In this document: one piece after another, positions 15,515-20,698 of the stretch
How the letters are laid out: each line of letters starts with the position of its first letter
Numbering within the stretch: the stretch's first letter is position 1
Virus record (IMG/VR): IMGVR_UViG_3300047554_000422
Location: 1-20,698 of that record
DNA: 20,698 nt
DNA from: a virus
Reading direction: 5' to 3' (one strand)
The notes under the pieces: model-generated
What the model saw: the letters and a program-made list of their open reading frames with translations, nothing else
Told to the model about the DNA's origin: nothing
Databases searched by the model: none
Program-made: the position numbers and the translations under genes

Positions 15515-15618
15515 AATGTCTCCTCCTCTATTAAGTATACAACCTCTAAACGTTCCCATTCACCTATATCGTGAAATCTTAAACACTCGAACTCTACGTC
15601 TACACCATAATTGCTCAT
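15511..15618 (-). CDS. 35-aa acidic peptide, coupled to the 85-aa gene
   Basis: Starts MSNYGVDVEFECLRFHDIG and ends IEEETL. It is acidic, with one Cys. TAGGAG six bases before the ATG, the four-base ATGA overlap with the next gene, and tight packing behind the primase-helicase make it a believable gene although very short. No family recognised. It may mainly couple translation of the downstream gene, whose Shine-Dalgarno lies inside it. Confidence 0.6.
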   Translation of the reverse strand: MSNYGVDVEFECLRFHDIGEWERLEVVYLIEEETL

Positions 15619-15632
15619 AATACACTCCTATT

Positions 15633-17267
15633 TTATAATGAAAGATTATCTTCTATCGTTCCAGTATTAAAAGCTGTGAACTTCTCAGTTAATCTCCCTG
15701 TGTGTTCGTTATATTCTAATGTATCCGCCATTCCAACCTTTCCTGTCGGTCTGTTCTTCAGTACTCGTATCCGTCTTTCATTTCCGTTATCTATTGATTG
15801 TTGGTCTCCTTCTAATGCTAGACATACGTCAGCAATACCTGCAATCTCACCACTTCCTTTAAGTCCTTGTAGTTGCACCTCTGCTCCGTTATTAGCTCCC
15901 TTCGAATCGCTTGTCTTTCGTAACTGACAAGCTGTAAATATAGAGCATCCTGTTCGTAGTTTAATCGAATCTAACCTATTTAGCAATAGGTCAAGTACTT
16001 TTCTGTCTCCTTCATTCCCTCCTTGTATTCCACTTACTATGTAAGTTAGGTGGTCAAATATAATCCATTGACATCCTAACGCTGCTGCCATGTACTCTAC
16101 TCTATCTAACAGAGTATCTGACCTCTTCTCTCCACCATGCTCATATATCTCTAATAATCCGTCATCAAATATAGCAGAACGTGCATTCAAGAATGCCTTA
16201 CGTCGAAGTTCGTCATCCTCTAACAGATTAACAACAGGTGTATTCTCATGCATTCCTATGAAACTCAACAAAGTCTCCTGTTTGTTCTCTTCTAAGAAAA
16301 TACAACCTACCTTTTGCTTGTGTTCCATTACAAGGTGATACGCTATCTCTTTCAGCAATGTACTCTTACCAAACCCCCAACCAGCCGTTACTACAGTTAG
16401 TCTTGCTGGGAATGTTCCTCTCAGCATATTGTTTAACTCAGTGTAAGGCAAGCTTAATCCTTTAGGCGGCTTAGCCATTATCATCTCTTCCGTAATATCC
16501 TTGCTGTTAATTATAGAATCTGGTCTATATACTCTAGCGTTGAACAAGCAATTCTGAAGGTCCTTTATCCGACCTTGTTGTAACATATCGCTTGCGTCTT
16601 TCAACGGAAGATTTATAACTTTTAACTTCCCTGGAGCGAACGGTATACTTAAACAATCTTCAACCGCTTTCTTTCCTGCCTCATCGTTATCAAAGCAAAG
16701 TCTTATTTCTTTGAATCCGTTCAGCCATTCAAACTGAGCTTGTAATTCTTTCTTAGCAGATTGTGCTCCACCTTTTAAAGAAACTACGGGCCACTTACAT
16801 CCTTGTATTTCTGCAATCGATAAACAGTCTATGTGTCCTTCAGTAATTATAACTGAAAGATTCGCATGCGGTTCAAACAATTGCTGTCCATACAGCGTTG
16901 CCTTATTTTCTTCTCCAAGCCATGGAAATGACTTATCAGGGTATCTCAGTTTAATAGCACAAGCTTTCTTATTTCTATCATAATGAGTTGCTGCATGTAC
17001 AAAAGTTCCTTTGTGATATCCTTGTCTATAGTCATAAAACTTACAAGTCTCCTGAGATATTCGTCTCTTCTGTAAAGGCAGAAATGTAAAGCAGCCTTGA
17101 TGTTTCTCTAAATCTTCTGGCTTATCTACTTTCACGAATTTACCGGCATCCGGGAAAACATGCTTACCACAAGAGAAACAGTGGGAACTGTCATCTTCGT
17201 ATATCGCGTTTGCGTCACTAGACCCGCAGGCTTCACAATTCGTATGCTCGATAAATTTTGAACTCAT
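15633..17267 (-). CDS. Primase-helicase (T7 gp4-like)
   Basis: 544 residues, close to T7 gp4 (566). Domains in order: a Cys4 zinc-binding primase domain (C11, C14, C30, C33), a TOPRIM primase domain (E143 in IITEGHID; D193 and D195 in CFDNDEAG), a linker, and a RecA-type hexameric helicase with Walker A GWGFGKST (296-303) and Walker B WIIFDH (D405). It unwinds the fork and makes primers for lagging-strand synthesis with the polymerase. Its start overlaps the stop of a 45-aa Cys4 protein by one base (TAATG), so the two are coupled. Confidence 0.97.
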   Translation of the reverse strand: MSSKFIEHTNCEACGSSDANAIYEDDSSHCFSCGKHVFPDAGKFVKVDKPEDLEKHQGCFTFLPLQKRRISQETCKFYDYRQGYHKGTFVHAATHYDRNKKACAIKLRYPDKSFPWLGEENKATLYGQQLFEPHANLSVIITEGHIDCLSIAEIQGCKWPVVSLKGGAQSAKKELQAQFEWLNGFKEIRLCFDNDEAGKKAVEDCLSIPFAPGKLKVINLPLKDASDMLQQGRIKDLQNCLFNARVYRPDSIINSKDITEEMIMAKPPKGLSLPYTELNNMLRGTFPARLTVVTAGWGFGKSTLLKEIAYHLVMEHKQKVGCIFLEENKQETLLSFIGMHENTPVVNLLEDDELRRKAFLNARSAIFDDGLLEIYEHGGEKRSDTLLDRVEYMAAALGCQWIIFDHLTYIVSGIQGGNEGDRKVLDLLLNRLDSIKLRTGCSIFTACQLRKTSDSKGANNGAEVQLQGLKGSGEIAGIADVCLALEGDQQSIDNGNERRIRVLKNRPTGKVGMADTLEYNEHTGRLTEKFTAFNTGTIEDNLSL

Positions 17268-17404
17268 TACTTACTCCTCTGAAATATTACTTCATCAATT
17301 TCGTATTTAGTAATCTCTATGATATCCTTGCACTCTTCACAACAGTCTTCGTTATAAGGCGTTTCTTTATGTAGAAGCTTATTACATATAATACAGTGTG
17401 TCAT
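17267..17404 (-). CDS. 45-aa Cys4 zinc-ribbon-like mini-protein
   Basis: Starts MTHCIICNKLLHKETPYNED and then has CCEEC. The CxxC at 4-7 and the CCxxC at 22-26 form a plausible Cys4 zinc site, and the rest is a charged helix (KDIIEITKYEIDEVIFQRS). AGGA lies eight bases before the ATG. It is four bases behind the ClpP-like gene and overlaps the primase-helicase start. It could be a small nucleic-acid or protein adaptor, perhaps for the primase. The family is not recognised, and zinc binding is inferred from Cys spacing alone. Confidence 0.7.
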   Translation of the reverse strand: MTHCIICNKLLHKETPYNEDCCEECKDIIEITKYEIDEVIFQRSK

Positions 17405-17407
17405 AGA

Positions 17408-18052
17408 TTATGTCCTATCGTGATTAGTTTTTTGAATCTCAGCAGCAATATCCACTCCAGTACATCTAGTAGATGCTCCTTCTTTATATACCTTATTAAA
17501 TGTCTCATCTGTAATCCATGCTAGACGTCCGGTATTAACCTTCTCCCAATCTGAGACTGTTAAATACTTATTATACTTCACCTGTAATAGTTTACTTATT
17601 AATCCGACGTACTTCCCATTCTCTCCTTTTAAATCATCTAAGGATAGAATATTGTCTCCTATAGAACCTAGGTGTACCATTAAGAAAGTACCTGGTTTCA
17701 TTACTGTCTTATCGGCGTTAAGAGCTATGATACCAGCCATACTAGATGCTTCTCCTATTACCACAGTTTCTATCTCTTTCGCTTTAGAATGACACATCGC
17801 TGTGGTCAGTTCTAGTCCAGCATCAACATACCCACCTGGTGAGTTAATATACAACGTTATACGTTCATATTCTTTAGCTGTGTGGAACTTATATAGTAAT
17901 GGAGTAACGCTTTTATCTGTTACAGTAGATGTTAGAAATAACTCTACTTTGTGTTTGTCTTTAACAGCTTCTAGTATGGAAGGAAAGACTCCAAATAATA
18001 AGCATAGTGTTAAAGCTGGTGCTGCTACAATGAATGCTAACTTTTTATACAT
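17408..18052 (-). CDS. ClpP/SppA-type serine protease with N-terminal membrane anchor
   Basis: 214 residues. Residues 5-24 (LAFIVAAPALTLCLLFGVF) form a membrane anchor or signal sequence. The rest is a ClpP-family core: LYINSPGGYVDAG (68-79), the nucleophile elbow GEASSMAG (S104 just before Met, as in ClpP), H127 (MVHLGSIG) and D182 (WITDETF) as candidate triad. Phage ClpP-like enzymes are usually capsid-maturation proteases in the virion module; this one is in the early arm and is likely on or beyond the inner membrane. It may cut host membrane or periplasmic proteins, or oligomerise with a host AAA+ partner. The family is clear, target unknown. Confidence 0.85.
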   Translation of the reverse strand: MYKKLAFIVAAPALTLCLLFGVFPSILEAVKDKHKVELFLTSTVTDKSVTPLLYKFHTAKEYERITLYINSPGGYVDAGLELTTAMCHSKAKEIETVVIGEASSMAGIIALNADKTVMKPGTFLMVHLGSIGDNILSLDDLKGENGKYVGLISKLLQVKYNKYLTVSDWEKVNTGRLAWITDETFNKVYKEGASTRCTGVDIAAEIQKTNHDRT

Positions 18053-18059
18053 AATACTC

Positions 18060-18389
18060 TCACTTTATTTTCTTTGGGGTTTTATCGTGATCTGATAGAC
18101 TACCGAAGTCTACAGAAACGACGTTACCCTTTGTTATATCCTTAGCATGTTTCTTATTATATTTAGAAGCAAGCTCTTGTAGTGTCTCGTGTGATTCTTT
18201 TAGCAGGTAGGAGATAGATCGTAAATGAACTACCTCCCTTTCCTGAAGAACCCGTCCTTCGTCTTCATTAAACTCTCGCAGTGTATTCCATACTTCAGCC
18301 ATCTTATAAGCTGCTTCTGCCAGAATTATCGTGTATACTACGAATGGTTCTTCAGGTAATGTTTGTCTATCATTTTCTCTCTTAGCCAT
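18060..18389 (-). CDS. 109-aa early protein of unknown function
   Basis: Soluble, mostly helical and charged, with a helix-rich middle (VYTIILAEAAYKMAEVWN, then LLKESHETLQELASKYNKK) and a basic C-terminus (HDKTPKKIK). No catalytic motif. AAGGTG before the ATG is a weak but adequate ribosome site. It precedes the ClpP-like gene by seven bases and probably shares its message. It could be an adaptor or coiled-coil partner, which is speculation. Confidence 0.7.
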   Translation of the reverse strand: MAKRENDRQTLPEEPFVVYTIILAEAAYKMAEVWNTLREFNEDEGRVLQEREVVHLRSISYLLKESHETLQELASKYNKKHAKDITKGNVVSVDFGSLSDHDKTPKKIK

Positions 18390-18398
18390 ATTTTCACC

Positions 18399-18479
18399 TT
18401 ATCCGTGCTTATCCTCATATCTCTTTAATTCCCATAACTCATCACATGGACAGTCAGGTACGTTATCTTCTGGGTTCAT
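18399..18479 (-). CDS. 26-aa peptide
   Basis: Starts MNPEDNVPDCPCDELWELK and ends YEDKHG. Acidic, with a CPC pair that could hold metal or form a disulfide. Its ATG overlaps the stop of the 51-aa membrane gene (TAATG) and GGGGA lies nearby, so translation by coupling is likely. Very short, so moderate confidence only. Confidence 0.45.
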   Translation of the reverse strand: MNPEDNVPDCPCDELWELKRYEDKHG

Positions 18480-18634
18480 TAATATCCCCACTTATCTAGT
18501 AGGAACATCATACCCGTGGCTAATACTGTCAGTAGTAGTATCGATAGTATCGGACCTACTCCTAATACCATTAGCACTAGGCTAGAGAAGAACAACACAA
18601 AGAACAGCGTTAATATACCTAATAACATATGCAT
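18479..18634 (-). CDS. 51-aa two-helix membrane peptide
   Basis: Starts MHMLLGILTLFFVLFFSSLV. Two hydrophobic segments (about 3-25 and 28-46) are separated by a GVGP turn, with a short DKWGY tail. TAGGAG nine bases upstream. The hairpin topology is common in phage membrane-modifying peptides and small holins, but its early position argues against lysis. Coupled to the 26-aa gene that follows. Confidence 0.65.
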   Translation of the reverse strand: MHMLLGILTLFFVLFFSSLVLMVLGVGPILSILLLTVLATGMMFLLDKWGY

Positions 18635-18637
18635 TTA

Positions 18638-18841
18638 TTACACTCCTATTTTAAATGGACGTAACCAAGTTCTTTCTTGGAGATGTTCTGAGCTAATCTC
18701 TTTAAAAGCTGGTCTGTACTTAGGCATTGCCCAAGTGCATCCCTTCTCTAAAGGATCACACCCATACGTAGTAGTATACCCTAAACTTTCTTCTAATTCA
18801 ACTACTTTCGACTTCTTTGTTCTCTTTTGACCGTGTGACAT
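18638..18841 (-). CDS. 67-aa early protein of unknown function
   Basis: Starts MSHGQKRTKKSKVVELEESL. Basic N-terminus, then a mixed segment with two Cys residues (YGCDPLEKGC) and several Trp and aromatic residues. Soluble, no known motif. AGGAG seven bases before the ATG supports the start. Clustered with microproteins of the early arm, where phages commonly keep host-takeover factors. Confidence 0.65.
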   Translation of the reverse strand: MSHGQKRTKKSKVVELEESLGYTTTYGCDPLEKGCTWAMPKYRPAFKEISSEHLQERTWLRPFKIGV

Positions 18842-18867
18842 TTTACTTCTCCTATTGTTGTTGTTAA

Positions 18868-19059
18868 TTATATTTGATTAAACACTTCATCATTATCTAT
18901 AATAGCAGATTGAATCTTATCTGTCACTATAGGCTTATCACATTTTCCTTCTAAGTATCCATACAACGCGCTCTTATATTTACGAGCTAAGTACACATTG
19001 AAGTCTGTAACGTTGTTATACTTCTGTGCGTACACTGGACTGTACGTGAATTCCTTCAT
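18868..19059 (-). CDS. 63-aa early protein of unknown function
   Basis: Starts MKEFTYSPVYAQKYNNVTDF. Soluble, Tyr-rich, ending in an acidic helix (IQSAIIDNDEVFNQI). The ATG overlaps the stop of the upstream 60-aa gene (ATGA), so it is translationally coupled. No family recognised. Confidence 0.65.
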   Translation of the reverse strand: MKEFTYSPVYAQKYNNVTDFNVYLARKYKSALYGYLEGKCDKPIVTDKIQSAIIDNDEVFNQI

Positions 19060-19238
19060 TGATACACTCCAGTCTTAGTCATATGGTCTAGCCATAGGTT
19101 CCTAGCCGTCTTAAGCATAATAGCTTCTTTATGAAGTTTCTTAATGTACTCTGACTCGTCTAGCAACAACGCTACCTCTAGTGCTTCCACTATCGTAGAG
19201 TACAATACAATCTTACAACCTAGTTTCTTCTTACTCAT
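19056..19238 (-). CDS. 60-aa early protein of unknown function
   Basis: Starts MSKKKLGCKIVLYSTIVEAL. A basic N-terminus is followed by a helical body (EALEVALLLDESEYIKKLHKE). Soluble or peripheral. Both ends overlap neighbours by ATGA, so it is part of a tightly coupled three-gene run (48-aa, 60-aa, 63-aa). No known motif. Confidence 0.65.
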   Translation of the reverse strand: MSKKKLGCKIVLYSTIVEALEVALLLDESEYIKKLHKEAIMLKTARNLWLDHMTKTGVYQ

Positions 19239-19381
19239 CGCGTTCTCCTAATTTCTAAAATAATTTCTTGTAAATCTTTTCTCTCTTTCTTCAAGGCTCT
19301 AAGGTCGATTATAGATAATATCAACCAACCTATAAGAGCCAAGAAGTTAAGCACAAGTAAAGTTATTATCAGTAGTGCCAT
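19235..19381 (-). CDS. 48-aa membrane peptide with charged tail
   Basis: Starts MALLIITLLVLNFLALIGWL, with one membrane segment of about 24 residues followed by a charged helix (DLRALKKERKDLQEI). GGAG lies eight bases before the ATG, and the stop overlaps the next start (ATGA). A single-pass peptide with a cytoplasmic coiled tail, function unknown. Confidence 0.65.
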   Translation of the reverse strand: MALLIITLLVLNFLALIGWLILSIIDLRALKKERKDLQEIILEIRRTR

Positions 19382-19391
19382 TAAGTTCTCC

Positions 19392-19628
19392 TTATAAAAT
19401 ATGTTTTTTGTGTTTTACACGTTTGGCATGTTGCTCTGCGTGTCTTAGTATTGATAGCAAAGCAATTATGATACCTGTGATTAAGAACACACTAATGATA
19501 CCATACACAAAGTGTGGTAGTTGAAATGCGTCTTTCATCAGCCAAATTAAATCACCTACTGCTATGACTAAACTGCTAATTCCAGCTAGTCCGAAGTTGG
19601 TGAACGAATTTAGTAATTTGTTTAACAT
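19392..19628 (-). CDS. 78-aa two-helix membrane protein
   Basis: Two hydrophobic segments (about residues 13-31, GLAGISSLVIAVGDLIWLM, and 41-61, VYGIISVFLITGIIIALLS) separated by a short loop, with a very basic C-terminus (HAKRVKHKKHIL). AGGAGG precedes the ATG and a small hairpin lies just before it. The holin-like topology is notable, but it is in the early arm, so membrane modification or exclusion fits as well. Confidence 0.7.
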   Translation of the reverse strand: MLNKLLNSFTNFGLAGISSLVIAVGDLIWLMKDAFQLPHFVYGIISVFLITGIIIALLSILRHAEQHAKRVKHKKHIL

Positions 19629-19642
19629 GATTATAACCTCCT

Positions 19643-19658
19643 ATACGCTTTCGCGTAT
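19643..19658 (-). promoter_or_regulatory. GAAA-tetraloop hairpin before a ribosome site
   Basis: On the minus strand ATACGC pairs with GCGTAT around a GAAA (GNRA) loop, directly followed by AGGAGG of the 78-aa gene. It also overlaps the stop of the 55-aa gene. It may protect the downstream message from 5' decay or serve as an RNase site; no U-run, so not a terminator. Confidence 0.5.
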
Positions 19659-19825
19659 TATCTTTTAAACTCATATTTGTACACTTCACCAATTGATAAC
19701 TGTCTTGGTTTAAGTGGTTTGTTTCCGAATATCATGTATTCTAGGCATCTCTCTCGTTTGAGTTCTGTCTGAATTCTTTGGTATTCAGCCCATTGTTCTC
19801 TCAGTTGTTCTATAAATTTAAACAT
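19658..19825 (-). CDS. 55-aa early protein of unknown function
   Basis: Starts MFKFIEQLREQWAEYQRIQ and ends YKYEFKR. A helical N-terminal half (heptad-like, highly charged) is followed by a small domain with GNKPLKPRQLSIGEVY. Soluble. GAGGAG about seven bases before the ATG. First gene behind the promoter at 19851-19878. No family recognised. Confidence 0.65.
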   Translation of the reverse strand: MFKFIEQLREQWAEYQRIQTELKRERCLEYMIFGNKPLKPRQLSIGEVYKYEFKR

Positions 19826-19850
19826 GATTGTTCTCCTCTAATATAAGTTA

Positions 19851-19878
19851 ATTATAGCACATACATACCGTATTGCAA
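19851..19878 (-). promoter_or_regulatory. Internal early promoter
   Basis: Minus strand -35 TTGCAA (19878-19873), 16-base spacer, extended -10 TGCTATAAT with hexamer 19856-19851. It lies over the 3' part of the 19-aa gene and points at the 55-aa gene. It would let the early operon be transcribed even if polymerase stops at the terminator at 20065. Confidence 0.65.
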
Positions 19879-19911
19879 CAATATTGCAATTATGAATACT
19901 AATGGGAACAT
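19852..19911 (-). CDS. 19-aa hydrophobic peptide (tentative)
   Basis: Reads MFPLVFIIAILLQYGMYVL, a single membrane-length segment. GAGGAGG lies about eight bases before the ATG, within the end of the 40-aa gene. The strong ribosome site argues for translation, but the length is minimal and the same bases hold the internal promoter, so it may be incidental. Confidence 0.4.
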   Translation of the reverse strand: MFPLVFIIAILLQYGMYVL

Positions 19912-19913
19912 GA

Positions 19914-20036
19914 TTATTTCCTCCTCTTCTTTGATCTCTTCTTCTTAGCTTCTGCTTCATCAATTTCTGCTACTACTATCGTCAAGATGAAAAGCAGGAA
20001 CGATGCACCAACCAATATCAGTATACCGCTTACCAT
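19914..20036 (-). CDS. 40-aa membrane peptide with basic tail
   Basis: Starts MVSGILILVGASFLLFILTI, one membrane segment (about 4-23), a short acidic patch (EIDEAEA) and a very basic tail (KKKRSKKRRK). AAGGAGG precedes the ATG. First protein gene after the structured RNA and its terminator. The basic tail could bind nucleic acid or acidic lipids at the membrane. No family recognised. Confidence 0.6.
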   Translation of the reverse strand: MVSGILILVGASFLLFILTIVVAEIDEAEAKKKRSKKRRK

Positions 20037-20063
20037 GATTATACCTCCTTAAATTTTAGACAA

Positions 20064-20578
20064 TAAAAAACCCCAGTGAAGGGGCTTTGAGTACCACAGA
20101 GTTAGGGTCTGTGCTTTGGTAAATTGGTACCGGTTGAGAGGTTCGCACTCCCGCGGTCTTACTGCTTTTCAGTTACCACCTACTTCGCTGCCGTTTACCT
20201 TATCCTGATCCTTATAAGATCAGTTGTACACCGGAATTCATCCCAGCTTTCGCACCCTTTATGTATTTGGGGCTGGCCCTGGGCGGCCGTATCTGCGGTT
20301 CACCGCGATTCAGTATCTCCTTGGCGGGGAGCTCTAATGAAGAGCTCGTTACGGCGTCTTAGTCGCCACCCGTCCCGATTCGGTTTGCCGTCCTTGGCAT
20401 CATGTCAATCATCCCGACATTCTTGCCGCTCGGGCGGGGCTGTCGGGCACCCTTTACTAAACAAAATCTTTCCTTCCTTCAGCATCTCTTTGCTTTTCAA
20501 GCTGTCGACTTCCTTATTAGTATGCGCTCTGTCCGAAATCATCCTCTGCCAATCAGTTCCTTGTTTTCGTCATCTCTT
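20064..20578 (-). ncRNA. Large structured RNA of unknown family (~510 nt)
   Basis: The region holds no credible gene, yet on the minus strand it is framed by a consensus promoter (20585-20612) and an intrinsic terminator (20065-20088). It is clearly richer in G and C than the rest of the window. Many stems are perfect. In plus coordinates: 20413-20419/20441-20447 with inner 20426-20429/20434-20437; 20386-20389/20396-20399; 20353-20356/20364-20367; 20329-20335/20341-20347; 20295-20298/20303-20306; 20243-20247/20272-20276 with inner 20255-20257/20269-20271; 20205-20210/20218-20223; 20129-20132/20154-20157 enclosing 20136-20140/20148-20152; 20095-20100/20108-20113. The 20136-20152 hairpin has a five-pair stem and seven-base loop TGCGAAC, close to a tRNA T-loop. 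Size and ornateness resemble phage ROOL or GOLLD RNAs; a leader for antitermination is the other main possibility. Confidence 0.75.
20065..20088 (-). terminator. Intrinsic terminator of the structured RNA
   Basis: Minus strand GCCCC, loop TTCACT, GGGG, then six T (20070-20065). The stem extends by A-T pairs with the T-run. It lies between the structured RNA and the Shine-Dalgarno of the 40-aa gene, so the early genes need read-through or their own promoter. Confidence 0.85.
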
Positions 20579-20590
20579 ATTATCAGTATA
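20576..20590 (-). repeat. Promoter-core repeat, copy 1
   Basis: Minus strand TATACTGATAATAAG, covering the -10 and the predicted first transcribed bases. Identical to 20680-20694. The match beyond the -10 suggests the start-site region itself is conserved. Confidence 0.8.
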
Positions 20591-20612
20591 CACTCTTTTA
20601 CAACTTTGTCAA
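20585..20612 (-). promoter_or_regulatory. Consensus sigma70 promoter of the structured RNA
   Basis: Minus strand -35 TTGACA (20612-20607, perfect consensus), 16-base spacer, -10 TATACT (20590-20585). Transcription would start near 20578. It is the strongest promoter in the window and has no gene closer than 500 bases. Confidence 0.85.
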
Positions 20613-20679
20613 CTATTTTTTGTAACTTTATTTAACTTTCTTTTCACTCCTTGTTGTAACTCTCTCTCTTTATCTCCTA

Positions 20680-20694
20680 CTTATTATCAGTATA
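20680..20694 (-). repeat. Promoter-core repeat, copy 2
   Basis: Second copy of TATACTGATAATAAG, 104 bases upstream of copy 1 in the direction of transcription. The 75 bases between the copies are purine-rich on the minus strand and hold no gene. Confidence 0.8.
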
Positions 20695-20698
20695 GCAT
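20689..20698 (-). promoter_or_regulatory. Second upstream promoter, -10 element only
   Basis: Minus strand ATGCTATACT: an extended -10 with hexamer 20694-20689; its -35 would lie beyond the window edge (about 20711-20716). It shares 15 bases with the promoter at 20585, suggesting tandem early promoters. Confidence 0.5.

Noticed and set aside
15257-15559. The 100-aa version of the basic protein before the polymerase
   Set aside because: The first 15 residues read through the overlapping 35-aa gene in another frame; the ATG at 15514 has a GAGGAGGAG ribosome site.
20129-20160. A tRNA or tmRNA gene at the T-loop-like hairpin
   Set aside because: I could not find a 5' acceptor strand, D-arm or anticodon arm, and competing pairs fit better, so only the T-loop resemblance is reported.
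20405-20542. A 45-aa minus-strand ORF (starts MISDRAHTNK) within the structured RNA
   Set aside because: The purine run is too close to the ATG for a normal ribosome site, and its second half is made of hairpin arms (PTAPPERQECRDD). A short leader peptide is not excluded.
20402-20635. A 77-aa plus-strand ORF across the right end
   Set aside because: It runs antisense through the structured RNA and its promoter, has no Shine-Dalgarno, and its composition is what antisense of a GC-rich RNA gives.
1-20698. CRISPR arrays, insertion sequences, attachment sites or terminal repeats
   Set aside because: I saw no regular repeat-spacer pattern, transposase, integrase or long repeat on either strand; the physical ends of the genome are not in the window.

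Overview
This window is part of a tailed-phage genome, most likely a T7-like podovirus of a Gram-negative bacterium. The replication set is recognisably T7-type: primase-helicase, family A DNA polymerase, an acidic-tailed ssDNA-binding protein, 5'-3' exonuclease, endonuclease I and a small ATP-dependent ligase. No phage RNA polymerase is visible, and the good promoter candidates look like host sigma70 sites with an extended -10. Two opposing gene arms and no RNA polymerase recall the marine T7 relatives lacking an RNA polymerase (SIO1/VpV262-type). That placement is inference only, because terminase, portal and capsid genes lie outside the window.

Layout. Positions 1-4711 (+): end of the virion module, with three DNA-injection/internal virion-type proteins and a T4-type lysozyme among them. 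Positions 4697-5561 (-): a backward three-gene cassette with its own promoter (37-aa membrane peptide, secreted Ser/Thr-rich protein, small membrane protein), which looks like a moron or displaced lysis cassette. Positions 5564-8171 (+): two tandem paralogous tail fibre/spike genes and a membrane-anchored coiled-coil protein. The arms converge at 8171/8172. Positions 8172-20036 (-): the early/replication arm. Read in its own direction from the right it has about a dozen microproteins (many membrane), a membrane-anchored ClpP-like protease, a Cys4 mini-protein, primase-helicase, polymerase, SSB, exonuclease, endonuclease I, ligase, metallophosphoesterase, a dATP/dGTP diphosphohydrolase-like protein, and a PHA-synthase-like alpha/beta hydrolase with a Cys nucleophile.

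The right end (20037-20698) has no credible protein gene. On the minus strand it has two tandem promoters sharing a 15-base core, then about 510 nt of GC-rich sequence full of hairpins, then an intrinsic terminator just before the first early gene. I read this as a large structured non-coding RNA, or an RNA leader controlling early transcription. It is the most novel item here. I cannot assign it to a family by eye; ROOL, GOLLD and put-type antitermination RNAs are the comparisons to make.

How the genes fit together: host RNA polymerase would enter from the right, make the structured RNA, and transcribe the early genes by read-through or from internal promoters. The microproteins and protease would act on the host. 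The replication proteins then copy the genome, with endonuclease I and the exonuclease recycling host DNA and resolving branches. The plus-strand arm supplies virion proteins.
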